Source of the DNA: Stentor coeruleus
Lineage: Eukaryota > Ciliophora > Heterotrichea > Heterotrichida > Stentoridae
Reading direction: 5' to 3'
Assembly: GCA_001970955.1 (NCBI GenBank)
Contig: MPUH01000033.1
Location: forward strand, 62,001 to 126,000
DNA length: 64,000 bases
Shown here: in pieces, positions 29,564 through 40,190 of the stretch
Position numbering within the stretch: position 1 is the stretch's first letter
How the letters are laid out: the number at the start of each line of letters is the position of its first letter
Notes under the pieces: model-generated
What the model was told of the DNA's origin: nothing
The model's database searches: none
The model's input: only the letters and a program-made list of their open reading frames with translations
Position numbers and translations under genes: made by a program

Positions 29564-29995
29564 TTAACTTTGTACGATATCGTTAACTTGTCCTTTCTTA
29601 GGCTTATTTGGCTTGAGAGGATACAGAGTAAGTTTAGATTTATAAATCTTGAGTTGTTCAACATTCCTTTGTAAAGTTTCAGCACTTTTATTTCTTCTTC
29701 TATGGTCAACTCTAACTCCAACAGTCCTAGCGAATTGAGCTGTAAGTCCTGCTTGTTTAAGTTCTTGAAGAGAAAATCCTCTACCTTTTTTAGTTTTCCC
29801 GCAGTACTTAATAGTCTGTCCTTGGACCAAGGGTCTGAGAGCTTTAAGAGGATTAGGAGCATTTTCAGCAAGTTTTAGGCTGCGAGCTCTTCTTCGTCTG
29901 AGCTTGCGTCCTGCTTGATTGAACCAAGTCTTGACATATCGCATCCAGTCCTTTCGAAAGTGACCATTTGGAATCACGTTGTTGTGCTTGACCAT
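29564..29995 (-). CDS. RPL13: Ribosomal protein eL13, C-terminally short
   Basis: A 143-residue protein that matches eL13 from its first residue: MVKHNNVIPNGHFRKDW, WFNQAGRKLRRRRAR, GFSLQELKQAGL, ARTVGVRVDHRRRNKS and YKSKLTLYPLKPNKPKKG. It is a structural protein of the large ribosomal subunit. Other eukaryotes have about 200-215 residues, continuing about 60 residues past this PKKG region. Here the frame ends after GQVNDIVQS. I looked for a 15-16-nt intron near the end leading to further coding sequence and found none convincing; about 190 bp remain before the SDHB stop. Identity is certain; the truncation is real in this assembly, or a splice site is atypical. Confidence 0.93.
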   Translation of the reverse strand: MVKHNNVIPNGHFRKDWMRYVKTWFNQAGRKLRRRRARSLKLAENAPNPLKALRPLVQGQTIKYCGKTKKGRGFSLQELKQAGLTAQFARTVGVRVDHRRRNKSAETLQRNVEQLKIYKSKLTLYPLKPNKPKKGQVNDIVQS

Positions 29996-30099
29996 TTTAT
30001 ATGGCAGATAGTGATTAGGTTAAAATATTTATGAAAAAACTTTTTAATATAAAAACATTGATATAAAATAATAGAAAGACTTTAAAAGCTAAACTAGTT

Positions 30100-31059
30100 T
30101 TAATAAAATCTTATATCAGATGGAATTGTAGCATAATCTCCAAGGCCGAAGACCCAGGATATCTGATGAGGGCTTTCTATCACGCATTTTTCATTGATTA
30201 GAGTTATGCGTTTGACTATTTGAACTCGCCGATCGCTGTGTATGTTGATTGATTGAATCACACTGTCTTTAAAATATGCGATTTTGGATTCAATGTCTTT
30301 AACGTTTTCTAAGGATTTGTGGACCTTGACGTTATTTTCAGCGATTTTGTAAGCTTGAAGATTAAGATTAGAGTTTCCTTTTATTATTTCAAGACGCTTG
30401 TCAGTACGCCCACCTAATAAGAATGTTAGATTATTGTCGAGAGTATGCAGGTGCTCTTCAATTTTTTCAAGGTTTGCTAGAACTTTTTCCCATAATGTGA
30501 GGATTTCTCTTAGCTTCTGAGGCATTAACGACTTCATTTGTTCAGGTATTTTAATATATGGCGGATCACTTGTTATCTCTTGTAAATAAGGTGTAAGAAT
30601 TACAATCAAAGAAGTCATTGTAGTCATAATATTGCAGCTTCTCACAAATAATACTGAAAGTGAAAGGACGAATCGATTAAAATTCTTATCAAAAGCTGCT
30701 ATGAACTTTAGCAAAGAAGTGCATTTTATGTTGATGGTCTCGAAGCCTTTATCAAGTTTTTTTTCTTTTACAAGTGACAGGTTAAAAATATCAGAAAGGT
30801 CTTCTGGTGCTACCATAAGGAGAATACGTCCACCCATTTTTTTGGCAACTTTTAAGCTGTTTAGATCGTTTTCATCTTTTATTCGAAAAGCATTACCTGA
30901 ATTTGAAATTGAAAGCACTTGAGATTTTTTTTCAGTTCTTTGCGATACTAATTCAAGCAATCTTGAATAATTATAGTCTTGGCCTTTTAATTCGATTATG
31001 TTTCCATTGTACATGATAAGAATGCCAGAATTTATGTTGCTACTAGAGACGCATCCCAT
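30100..31059 (-). CDS. Acylated protein with PB1-like N-terminus
   Basis: A 319-residue protein beginning MGCVSSSNI, a strong dual acylation (Gly2 myristoyl, Cys3 palmitoyl) motif. Residues about 13-80 (ILIMYNGNIIELKGQDYNYSR...FRIKDENDLNSLK) look like a PB1/ubiquitin-like fold, with a strand pair, helix and acidic DEND loop. The rest is mainly helical, with a long stretch of Leu/Ile-rich helices at 125-165 and coiled-coil-like segments to 270. Possibly a membrane-tethered scaffold. No enzyme motifs seen. Confidence 0.65.
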   Translation of the reverse strand: MGCVSSSNINSGILIMYNGNIIELKGQDYNYSRLLELVSQRTEKKSQVLSISNSGNAFRIKDENDLNSLKVAKKMGGRILLMVAPEDLSDIFNLSLVKEKKLDKGFETINIKCTSLLKFIAAFDKNFNRFVLSLSVLFVRSCNIMTTMTSLIVILTPYLQEITSDPPYIKIPEQMKSLMPQKLREILTLWEKVLANLEKIEEHLHTLDNNLTFLLGGRTDKRLEIIKGNSNLNLQAYKIAENNVKVHKSLENVKDIESKIAYFKDSVIQSINIHSDRRVQIVKRITLINEKCVIESPHQISWVFGLGDYATIPSDIRFY

Positions 31060-31629
31060 ATTTTTTTAAATATTAAATTTTATGGCTGACCTTTTTATAG
31101 GATTATTAGCGATGAATTACTTAAGATGATATGCAATGCATAAAAAAAAGTAGGTTTTTATATGTAAATGCTTTTATATAATGATTATTTTTATTCGATA
31201 NATTATTAGCGATGAATTACTTAAGATGATATGCAATGCATAAAAAAAAGTAGGTTTTTATATGTAAATGCTTTTATATAATGATTATTTTTATTCGATA
31301 CATAAATGATAATTGTTAAGAAGTTTAATACACTGGACATCGGTTTTTCTATACCGGGGGATCATTAGTTACCCAAGCATGCTTTATTTACAACTATACA
31401 TAGTTTATCTCACAACGACTTTTACAATAAAAGCAGTTTCTCTAATAAGCTGACATTAATATAAAATCTAGTTTATGTCAAAGTAAATTACTATAAAAAG
31501 TCTTTATGATTTTGAAAGCATCATTATAATATATAATAATATAATAAGCATTTTTCATATAATATATACATAGCTATTATGAAATTAAGCTTTATTCTTG
31601 ATTTTTATAATTAACTGAACTTGGTTTTA
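31060..31629. other. Intergenic with gap duplication and a GC pocket
   Basis: Includes the duplicated contig ends at 31102..31300. At about 31330..31385 a locally GC-rich stretch (CGGTTTTTCTATACCGGGGG) can form a short CGGT/ACCG stem. It does not match any RNA family I recognise. Confidence 0.5.
31102..31300. repeat. Duplicated contig ends around single N (31201)
   Basis: Two identical 99-nt copies, 31102..31200 and 31202..31300, flank one N. Assembly artefact. Confidence 0.9.
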
Positions 31630-32196
31630 TTAAGCCAGGTTCATTTTACTTCCATTAAGCAAAATTTTAAATTTATTGTCTGGGCTTTGGATTCGGCAAG
31701 CTAATTTTTGTATCATTTGATGAACTTTGTTTTCAGCAGGATATTTTGTTTGAATTCTTGTAAAGGAATTTTTTATAAACTTATTAGGGACGGCCATTGC
31801 TAAAATAACTCGAGTTGGCTGAAAAGGATTTTTTCTGAAAATATTTCTGCTTAATGGGGAGCAAGACCCAACTGATTTATCAATATACTGTTTTTGAGTA
31901 TTCTCCTCAGCTAATTTAATTTTGTTTGTGAGATCTAATGGTGGGAGTATAGGTAAACTTCGAGAATTGTTGAGTTTCTCATCATAATAAGGTAGATTAT
32001 TATCAAATTCTTGTTTAAAAGCATTTTTTATAAAGACACTGCGGGAAATGTGTGGGACTTGCGAAATTTCAGTCTTTTTATATTTAAGTGAAGGCAGAAT
32101 GCAACTTGAAATCGATGTATTTTGTATTTTACTAGGCTTTTCCATGCTTTTAATATAATAATTTCGCAGAATTTCTAATTTCTTCCAGTTTTCCAT
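31630..32196 (-). CDS. Hypothetical disordered basic protein
   Basis: A 188-residue protein without recognisable domains. It is basic (many Lys, Asn, Ser) with a Leu/Pro motif SRSLPILPPLDL near the middle and a helical C-terminus (HQMIQKLACRIQS). Resembles in style the unknown proteins at 2343 and 41582. The N-terminus MENWKKLEILRNYYIKSMEK could form an amphipathic helix. Start chosen at the only upstream ATG. Confidence 0.6.
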   Translation of the reverse strand: MENWKKLEILRNYYIKSMEKPSKIQNTSISSCILPSLKYKKTEISQVPHISRSVFIKNAFKQEFDNNLPYYDEKLNNSRSLPILPPLDLTNKIKLAEENTQKQYIDKSVGSCSPLSRNIFRKNPFQPTRVILAMAVPNKFIKNSFTRIQTKYPAENKVHQMIQKLACRIQSPDNKFKILLNGSKMNLA

Positions 32197-32466
32197 AAAA
32201 TAGCTTAAACAATTATTTATTATCAGTATTCATCAACTATATAATCGATTTTATCAACATAAACTAACTCTAAATATAAATTATTATATTTCCTAATACC
32301 TAAACTCACTATTCACATCTTCATATTAAAATTACAGCCTCAAAATATACATAAAAGTATAAAGTTAAAATTTAATTCTAATACAAAAACATATTAAAAC
32401 AAGCATTTAAACCCTTTAAAAACCTCAAATCCTAAGACTAAAATATATTATCTATAAATAACTATT

Positions 32467-35400
32467 TTAAAGCTTAGGCATTTCAGGAAACTCAGGCAGC
32501 AGAGCTTGTTTGAAATTGTCATGCTGATTTATCATCTTAATAAGCGAAGTCTTCCTAAATGTATTAATATGATCTAAAAGTTCTTGACTTTTGACTTCAT
32601 CTTTCAAGTAATCTTCAGTAAAGACAATTCCTACTGAACTACTTTCTAAAATCTTCATATTCTCATAATTACTAACAGCCCTTTTAATATTATCTTGTGA
32701 ACAAGATTCATAATAAAGTATTGACCTATCTTCAAACAAATTCTCTGCAAACCATTGAACACTTTGAATAAATTTCATATAAGGAAGTGGATCTCTATAG
32801 CGTAAAGCACTAGAAAACGTAATAACAATCCAATATGTATCTAATGATGGCCATATAAGACTGCAAAGGAAAGTTATGCCAAGTTCACCTGAGCGGATTA
32901 TACGATATTTATTATCGATTTCTTCAATTATTCCTCGCTTGATAAGCATTTCTATAGCTTTTGCTTGGGATTCAGGACTACGAATGCTTTCCCTTAAATA
33001 ATATTCAGATTCAAGTAAAGCACATAAGAAATTAACTTCTTCCATAAGTCTTTTTTTATGGACTCCTTCACCCCAAGCCAATTTCTCACCAAAGCTGAAA
33101 ATTGCACTAGCTACTATAGCTTCTAAGGCAAATATAAAATGCAGTGTATTTCTATAATAAGACAACATAAGTATATTCTGATAATCACTTTCTACAGTTA
33201 CGCTAGGCTCAAAAAGATCTTTTTTATGTCTAACAACTGAGCCTAGATGGTTTAAAGCATTTCTTACAGCGATAGATGCATTCCCTGCACCAAGACCAGC
33301 TACTCTATATCCTCTATGTTTTATTTCATCTCTCAGCCATTCAACTTTTTTTATCAACTCATCTTCTGATACACCTCTTCTATGCATCATAAGCACTGAG
33401 GCTACTAATGTACTAGCTAAGATTGCTAGGTTTTCTTGTAGCCTTAAGACAATTTCTTGACTTAATTTTTTTGTTACGGGAATTCTATGAGACTCATTAG
33501 TTACAGGATTTAATTCTAAACTTAAACTGAAATCCTTAAGTGAAATTAAGTCGCCAATGACAATATGGATTTTACCAAAGTTCATGCTGAGGATTTTCAC
33601 AGCTTTAATTATTCTTGATAATGATTCTCTAACCTTTTCTTCTCCTAATAACTCAAAAGGAAAAGTTTCTCCTTCTAATACTCTGTCATAGTTTATGGTT
33701 ATAGGGAGAAACTTGACATCAGGTGCTGCGCCTTGGTAATAAGTATCAGCACACATAGAAAGAAGTCCAACTTTTGGTGGAGCTGTTTTTCCTGATCTAC
33801 TTCTGGTTTCTTCAATAAAAAATTCAACAACTTGCTGATCTTTAAGTAACTGCTGAACATATTCAGTAAGAATAGCTGTATATAAAGAATCACCACCTTT
33901 ACCACGCTTGATATAAAATGCTCCAGAATATTTGAACAATTTATTAATAAGTAATATTTCCAGGAAATCTTCCACTGCGGCAATATAAGGCATTTTTATG
34001 CCAAAACTAAAGAACAAATAAGAAACAATTAAAAAGTCAATATAGCTTCTATGATTAGGCAAAATGACTACAGGGACATTGCTATTGTTTATTATCTTGG
34101 CTATTTCATTCAATTGATTATGGTTAACCACTACCTTTTCATAAATAGCTCTCCAGAACTTCCTTAACCCCCATGCAAACATCCTTATAACAGGCATCCT
34201 TAAATCACTAATCATAACATCAATAATCTCTAAAGCTTGCCCATTAGCCTCTTTAACCGTAAGTGGATTTTTCTGTGTCGTCAACTCTTCAATAACCTTT
34301 TTAACCCTTGAAGCATTAAGTATCAAAGACCTCATTTCTTTTATATCTCTAGTCTTAGTATTTTTCCCAGTATTATAAGCCCATTTTATATCAGAAAAAT
34401 ATGAATAATATTTGAACTCAGATATAAGATCAAGTGCATGTGGTTCATCTGGTGTTTCAACTTTTTCCTTTAAAATATTTTTTTTAAGTCCTTGAGAATA
34501 GTTCGTCAAATAAATCCTCCAGTCAAGTGTTGAAACATCAAAGTCGAAAACCTGAAGATCTCTTGGTGACATAACTTTTAATAACTCTATAACTTGTTGG
34601 GACTCAAAAATCCATTCATGCATAGTAAAATGCGAGAATACTCTTGAAATCATGCTTTCTCTCTGAATAAGTTTCTTAATTTTCTGTGAACTTTTTACTA
34701 ATGATGGTACTCCTGATACTTTAGCTACAGTATTTAGGATTGAAGCTGGAAGTTGTCTTCTAAAATAACTTAAGCCTTTATATACTGAATAATTAGGGGT
34801 AAGTGTTAAATTGCAACGACCTATACGTTTCTCTGTAGGATAACGGTTCCAATACCCAGTTACAACATTATTACAGTTTTTCCATGTTACAGGATTCCTA
34901 GCACTAGTGCCTATATGAATAACAGATAATTTTTCTACCTTACAAGCATATGCAGCAGCAACAATAACACAATTAACAACACAATCAACTGGTACTTGAT
35001 CTCCAATAAAATTGTGATTTCCCATGACAACTTTGATAACTCCTAGACCTATACTTAAATAGAAAACCCCAGCTGCAGAAACACTATCAACCCAACCAGG
35101 ATATGGTTCTTTCCAGCTTCCTCCAATAATAGTAGGTCTGACAATACATAATGGTAACCCTTGAGCTTCTTTTATCAAAATCTGTTCAGTAAGAAATTTG
35201 GTATATGTATAAGTATTAGGATATTTACCAAGTATTTTAGGAGTTTGTTTTTCAATAATCTCCACTGGTATTGATAATAATTCCTTAAGTTTTTCTTGTG
35301 GGTCTTCAGAATAAGGGTAAATTTTTTCTTGAACCCACCCTTCTTTATCGCAATTAACATATGCAGTGGATATTTGAACAAAAGCATGAAGGTTACGACA

Positions 35401-35832
35401 TTGCTTAGCTAATTCAATTACTCTTAATGTTCCTAGAGTGTTTATTTGTAAAGCTTGGTCTAATCTTTGATTAAAGTCAACTGATGCTGCAGAGTTTATA
35501 ATTATGTTTAAGTTGTTTTTAAGCATTAAATGGTCTTCTTTTGATAGACCCAGACCTTTTTTCAGCATATCGCCGCTTACTGGAATAAGTTTGGGCATTA
35601 TGTAAGAGTCGAAGTTGGAGTACATTTTCTTGAGTCGGTCAAAGCATGGAGATTCTATGATTTCCTTCTGAAATCGCTCGTGGATGCTGCTTCCTTTTTT
35701 AGGTCGTACAAACACGTAGATTCGGGATACTTGAGGTATAGAAAAAAGAATTTTTTCAAGAAGGACTTTCCCTACGAAGCCGGTGCATCCAGTTATGAGA
35801 AGGTTTTTCCCTGCATAGAAGCTCTCGACCAT
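32467..35832 (-). CDS. FARAT: Fused fatty acyl-CoA reductase / glycerone-phosphate acyltransferase (FARAT)
   Basis: A single 1121-codon frame. The N-terminal half (1-480) is a fatty acyl-CoA reductase: NAD(P)-binding TGCTGFVGK at 14-22, active-site YxxxK at 208-212, and a FAR C-terminal region to about 445. The second half (about 545-1060) is a GPAT/DHAPAT acyltransferase: block I NHRSYID at 593-599, block II GAFYIKRG at 637-644, block III FIEETRSRSGK at 672-682, block IV PITINYDR at 710-717. These two activities supply the fatty alcohol and acyl-DHAP needed to start ether-lipid synthesis. A bifunctional FARAT is established in Tetrahymena. The C-terminus PKL resembles a weak peroxisomal PTS1 signal, fitting the peroxisomal site of this pathway. 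All catalytic motifs are intact. Confidence 0.95.
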   Translation of the reverse strand: MVESFYAGKNLLITGCTGFVGKVLLEKILFSIPQVSRIYVFVRPKKGSSIHERFQKEIIESPCFDRLKKMYSNFDSYIMPKLIPVSGDMLKKGLGLSKEDHLMLKNNLNIIINSAASVDFNQRLDQALQINTLGTLRVIELAKQCRNLHAFVQISTAYVNCDKEGWVQEKIYPYSEDPQEKLKELLSIPVEIIEKQTPKILGKYPNTYTYTKFLTEQILIKEAQGLPLCIVRPTIIGGSWKEPYPGWVDSVSAAGVFYLSIGLGVIKVVMGNHNFIGDQVPVDCVVNCVIVAAAYACKVEKLSVIHIGTSARNPVTWKNCNNVVTGYWNRYPTEKRIGRCNLTLTPNYSVYKGLSYFRRQLPASILNTVAKVSGVPSLVKSSQKIKKLIQRESMISRVFSHFTMHEWIFESQQVIELLKVMSPRDLQVFDFDVSTLDWRIYLTNYSQGLKKNILKEKVETPDEPHALDLISEFKYYSYFSDIKWAYNTGKNTKTRDIKEMRSLILNASRVKKVIEELTTQKNPLTVKEANGQALEIIDVMISDLRMPVIRMFAWGLRKFWRAIYEKVVVNHNQLNEIAKIINNSNVPVVILPNHRSYIDFLIVSYLFFSFGIKMPYIAAVEDFLEILLINKLFKYSGAFYIKRGKGGDSLYTAILTEYVQQLLKDQQVVEFFIEETRSRSGKTAPPKVGLLSMCADTYYQGAAPDVKFLPITINYDRVLEGETFPFELLGEEKVRESLSRIIKAVKILSMNFGKIHIVIGDLISLKDFSLSLELNPVTNESHRIPVTKKLSQEIVLRLQENLAILASTLVASVLMMHRRGVSEDELIKKVEWLRDEIKHRGYRVAGLGAGNASIAVRNALNHLGSVVRHKKDLFEPSVTVESDYQNILMLSYYRNTLHFIFALEAIVASAIFSFGEKLAWGEGVHKKRLMEEVNFLCALLESEYYLRESIRSPESQAKAIEMLIKRGIIEEIDNKYRIIRSGELGITFLCSLIWPSLDTYWIVITFSSALRYRDPLPYMKFIQSVQWFAENLFEDRSILYYESCSQDNIKRAVSNYENMKILESSSVGIVFTEDYLKDEVKSQELLDHINTFRKTSLIKMINQHDNFKQALLPEFPEMPKL

Positions 35833-36782
35833 CGTATTTATTATAAAGATATCTTTTAGTATTAAATTATGATAGGATATTGTATTTGTATAGTGAGAAA
35901 AGAATATATTTTAAGTTAGAGTCTTGGGTTTAGTATCAAAACGTTTAGATTATATAAAAAAAATTCAAAGGTTTTTTTCAGTTTACGCATTAAAATTTAT
36001 GAGAAAGTTGCATAAGGTTTCATATAATTTATAGATATATGGTTTAATGATTTAGTTTTTATGCTACAACTGTATAATCAGCATAAAGTGATAGAATTTT
36101 TACTATGGACTTGTAGCCTTAATATATAAAATGGTCTTGATTAGTATCCATATTGAGGTATAAATATAATCTTTTAATTATACTAGAAGCTAGGAATCAA
36201 TTCTTTTTGATATGATTATTTGATAAAATTAATTGATAAAACTAAGATTAAAGTATTTTAACATATCTACGAATAATTTAATTATCTACAATGTATATAT
36301 TGGAAACTTGCAAGAATATGAAAATTTAGCCAAATTAATTTCTGGTTTTATACTTAATTAAAATATTTTGATAAAACTAGACAAAAAGATGATTAGATTA
36401 TTTAGATCAATGAAAAATCTAAAATTTTAATAACTTTGGTAGTTTAATAAGCTTTATTCATAAGATAAAATAATTTGCACTAAAGCACAAAGTTTAAGTG
36501 TGAAGATAACATTGCATTGAATTTACCATAAATTATCTATGGATGATATATTGAATCTAAATTAAATATACTACACTGATAGTAGAATTATAACTCCTTA
36601 TTACAAGATAAATATCATAAATGCTAATACAAAAATACTAGAACTGAAAAGCATTTGTATAATTGTGACAGTATCAAGAAAAGATGAACTTTTATATTAT
36701 TTTCTATTCGTCCGAACCGCATTTTCTTAATCTAATCTAATCTAATTAATTTGCGTTTAAATTTTGCTATAATAATTTTATA
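35833..36782. other. Intergenic, nothing recognised
   Basis: About 950 bp. G-rich on plus close to the FARAT start, then very AT-rich with little skew. No frame, RNA gene or repeat is supported. Confidence 0.55.
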
Positions 36783-38300
36783 TTAAGTAAGGAAATCATA
36801 TTCAAATGGTTCATCAGGCACATGGTTTATATTAGATGATAAAAGAGTTTCAGCTAATTCAGAGACTTTTTTGTTTGTGTTTGTTGCTAAATTATTTATA
36901 TCTGATATTAATTGTTCAATATCAACAAACTTAGTAATATCAGGATATGAGCTTGATAAGTTAATGATTTTTATGCTGATAATTAAGCAATTGTACAGAA
37001 ATTCTGGTTCTTTAAATTTAAAAGCTTGTTCTATATAATTACCGATATTCAATTGTATTATATGGAGGGTCTCATCATTGCTTGCTCTTGTCATGATTGT
37101 TGAAAGAAGGTAACTAGCTTCAATTCTAACACCTTCTATGTTATGAATAAGTTTAGGTAATATCAATGGGAAAACATTATGTGAGATTATAAGAGGAATA
37201 TAGGCAGCAGATTCACAAGCGATATTGTTTATAGTAATCATGATATTCTTAAGTATACGATAAGAATCAGTAAGTGCATAAATATAACAAGTATCTAATA
37301 TGTTATTTTTGTAAAGGTATTCTATTTGAGTTGAGTTACCTGAAGAGATAATCCCTAGTAGTTCAAAGGCAGGCTCAGTATTTTCAGGAATTCCCATTAC
37401 TTCATACACATAATCCATAACCTTACTAGCAATAACTATTTCAATAAGCGATTCTTTTCTGCATAAATAATATAAAGATTTGATAAACTCAGCCTTGCTA
37501 AAACTTTTATTTTTCATTATCATTATAACTATCTGGCAAACTAATTTTGCATCTTCTTTACAAAATTCATAATTATGCGCAGTAATATTCAATAAAAGTA
37601 TTCCATAATCATCTATTATATCAGAATTAATATATGAACCAATACAATTGTACAACTTTATTAAACGGATAAGAATATCATCTTTTAATAAAATTATAGC
37701 AATTCTTTCTTCATCAGACATAGCAGCAAGAAGCCAAATTGCATAATCTAAAACCTTAACATCTCCAGGACATACAAAAGAAATAACTTTATCAAGAAGC
37801 CCATCATTATAAAAATCCCAAATGTATTCATTATTTGAATTTATGATACACCATAAGATATACATTGAACTAATAATCATATTAGAATTGCTTTTGCAGT
37901 TTAGGATATTAATAAGAGAGTTAGCAAAACCAATATTATATAAGATTTCTAGTTCAAGTTTGTTTTGTCTTACAAGATTGTCTATTTTTTCAAGCAGATT
38001 TTCTTTGACCTGGTCTGGAATTTGGCTTTTCAAAGCTTGAGAAATGAATTGAAGCTTATTTAGCATAGAAAATGATTCAAAGTTTGATGGGAGGTACTGC
38101 AAAACCTGAGCTGGGAACGATAACAAACAGTCGAGTTGATCATCATTAACTATTTTTTGCATTTTTTCACGCTTTTTGCATATGTTCTTGGAACGTTTTT
38201 CTTTCCTAAGTTCAACAGCAAACTGTTCTCTTCGAGTTTGAAATGATTCTAAGTTGTGATTTAAAAAGTTAAGATTCCTCGTTCTTAATCTTTCTTCCAT
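36783..38300 (-). CDS. Importin alpha-like armadillo protein
   Basis: A 505-residue protein. The N-terminus has the importin-beta-binding pattern of clustered basic residues (TRREQFAVELRKEKR at about 22-36, CKKREK), close to the consensus RRRR..VELRK.KR. From about 75 to 490 it is all helical armadillo repeats (for example EGVRIEASYLLSTIMTR). Importin alpha recognises nuclear localisation signals and links cargo to importin beta. The sequence is divergent, and the usual Trp/Asn ladder is less regular. Length is right for the family. Divergent from 38336 with a 35-bp gap. Confidence 0.85.
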   Translation of the reverse strand: MEERLRTRNLNFLNHNLESFQTRREQFAVELRKEKRSKNICKKREKMQKIVNDDQLDCLLSFPAQVLQYLPSNFESFSMLNKLQFISQALKSQIPDQVKENLLEKIDNLVRQNKLELEILYNIGFANSLINILNCKSNSNMIISSMYILWCIINSNNEYIWDFYNDGLLDKVISFVCPGDVKVLDYAIWLLAAMSDEERIAIILLKDDILIRLIKLYNCIGSYINSDIIDDYGILLLNITAHNYEFCKEDAKLVCQIVIMIMKNKSFSKAEFIKSLYYLCRKESLIEIVIASKVMDYVYEVMGIPENTEPAFELLGIISSGNSTQIEYLYKNNILDTCYIYALTDSYRILKNIMITINNIACESAAYIPLIISHNVFPLILPKLIHNIEGVRIEASYLLSTIMTRASNDETLHIIQLNIGNYIEQAFKFKEPEFLYNCLIISIKIINLSSSYPDITKFVDIEQLISDINNLATNTNKKVSELAETLLSSNINHVPDEPFEYDFLT

Positions 38301-38335
38301 TTATCAATCTTTTACTAAGACATATCTAATAATTC
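38301..38335. promoter_or_regulatory. 35-bp bidirectional spacer
   Basis: Only 35 AT-rich bases separate the start codons of importin alpha (minus) and the type I membrane protein (plus). Any shared promoter must overlap one or both coding regions. Confidence 0.5.
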
Positions 38336-39808
38336 ATGCAATTTTGGTATTGGCTTCTTATCTCTTTTGAAATAATCTCTAGCAAAGACATGCTAGAACA
38401 AGAAACTGATTTAACCATCCAACTAATCCAAAAACTTGAAAACAAAATCGAATTGCTTGAAGAAATCAGATCTAACCTATTATCTTCAGGGACAACAATT
38501 CCCGTATATTTTACTTAGATTGGTAACACATGGAAATCCTGGCTTGAACCTCAAGATTCTTTACCTAACCTCTTCCATCTTACTACATCAGTTACTTTAT
38601 CCTCAAACATTAAAGATTATGATTTCCTTACACATCGTATATGGAAGCTTCCAAGTCTTGTTCTTTGTACTAAAGATGGAAAAATTCTTGTTTATACAGC
38701 TGAAGGAATTATGTTTAAAGAATTTCAAACTGACCATGAAATATTATACTGCACTTGTTCTACAGGTTTAGAAGAATTAGTTATAGGCAGTGTAGATAGT
38801 CAATATCTTTATGTATATTCTATATCATTAAATACAACACAAAGCAGTATAGTATCAATGATAACAAAAATAAAGCTTTTTGATGATGAAAATATTGTCC
38901 CTTGCTCTTTAGTTTATTATGTTAGAGTTGGTAGGAGAATGTGGGTTGTTGGGGATTCAAAAAGTGGTATTAGTATTTTCAATCATGATGGGGAGCTTAT
39001 TGATCGTACTAATATACATTTTGGACCTATATTGACAATTGTTACTTCTGGTCAACAATTAGTTGTAAGTGGAAAACGACGAATTGGGGTTTTTAATACA
39101 GCAGCAATGGAATTTACAACATTATGCAATGAAATGGTTAGTGATATTCATAGTATATCATTAGATAATACGCCTGCAATAGTCTTTGTTTCTATGGAAA
39201 ATGGGGAAATTATAGTTTTAGATACAAGGTACTCTGTAAACAATGGACCAGCTTATTGTAAAGCTGTATATAGACTTGTTGGAAAATTCCCTGGATATTT
39301 AGCAAGTATTCATGGTAGTTTACTTTTATGGAACACTGGAGAATTAGTTATTTTTAATACAACATTTTTAGAAGTTGATGCAACTGCTATGCCTAAATAC
39401 TATTCCCTGCCTATGAAGAATTCTTATTTAGCTAAAAGCTATAGAGGAGGTGGCAATAATATTGTTGCTTTAAGTTCAAATGATGAAATCAGGTTATATA
39501 ATGTTTTATCTGCAGAAACTCAAGTTAGCCAGGCAGGATCATCAATTTATGATCTAGGCTCTTTTGGGTGGATGATAATATTGGCATTAGTGATTATTAT
39601 TGTGGTGTATAAGGCTAAAAATAGAAAATCTCTTAAAGAACTTGAGGTGGAAGAATTAGAAAAAAGCTTACAAGGATTAAATTTTTCAATTGATGGGACG
39701 TCTAAGATATCAGAAGATATATTATCAAGATTCAATATTGCAGATGAGGGTATAAACCAGCTTAGAGGCTTTGAGCGTTTTGCCAAAAAGAATAATGATT
39801 CAGATTAA
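38336..39808 (+). CDS. Type I membrane protein with luminal beta-propeller-like domain (two exons)
   Basis: Exons 38336..38503 and 38519..39808 with a 15-nt intron between them; 485 residues. MQFWYWLLISFEIISS is a plausible signal peptide. A short coiled coil follows (TIQLIQKLENKIELLEEI). Then comes a repetitive beta-rich region of about 300 residues, such as LVLCTKDGKILVYTAEG, WVVGDSKSGISIFNHDG and IVFVSMENGEIIVLDT, typical of WD/PQQ-like propellers. A single transmembrane helix near residue 415 (WMIILALVIIIVVYKAK) precedes a charged cytosolic tail. The layout suggests a luminal ER sensor or cargo receptor. I do not recognise a specific family. Confidence 0.8.
38504..38518 (+). other. 15-nt intron
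   Basis: GTATATTTTACTTAG, with A at position 10. It joins the signal-peptide exon to the propeller exon in frame. Confidence 0.93.
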
Positions 39809-39945
39809 TATCTAATACCAGTTAGTTATCTATTATAATTTCAAATTCTTCGATTTTAGAATGCTCGCTTTTCCNTTAATATCTAATACCAGTTAGTTAT
39901 CTATTATAATTTCAAATTCTTCGATTTTAGAATGCTCGCTTTTCC
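39805..39945. repeat. Duplicated contig ends around single N (39875)
   Basis: Two identical 70-nt copies, 39805..39874 and 39876..39945, flank one N. The first copy includes the stop codon of the preceding gene. Assembly artefact. Confidence 0.9.
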
Positions 39946-40190
39946 ATAAATTAAACAAAAAGAGTTATGATTATTAGCGTCAAAACTTTTATTTTATTTC
40001 GATGAAAGTATAAACTAGATAAAGCAAAATATATATTTCTAGTACCGTGAGAAAATACAATTAAACTAAATCGTGATATTCTAAGTTTTTTTCCACTTTC
40101 TCCTTCCTTTATAAAGTTTATTTAATCTGATATCATATAATTTAATATAAGGAGAGATAATGGTTATGATGATATTAGAAACTTGTAAAT
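39809..40190. other. Intergenic, mostly gap duplication
   Basis: About 140 nt of this belongs to duplicated contig ends; true spacing is nearer 310 bp. No gene seen. Confidence 0.6.

Noticed and set aside
29560-29871. A 103-codon frame on the minus strand
   Set aside because: It is a shadow of eL13 in another frame, with Leu/Lys-rich composition and no domain.
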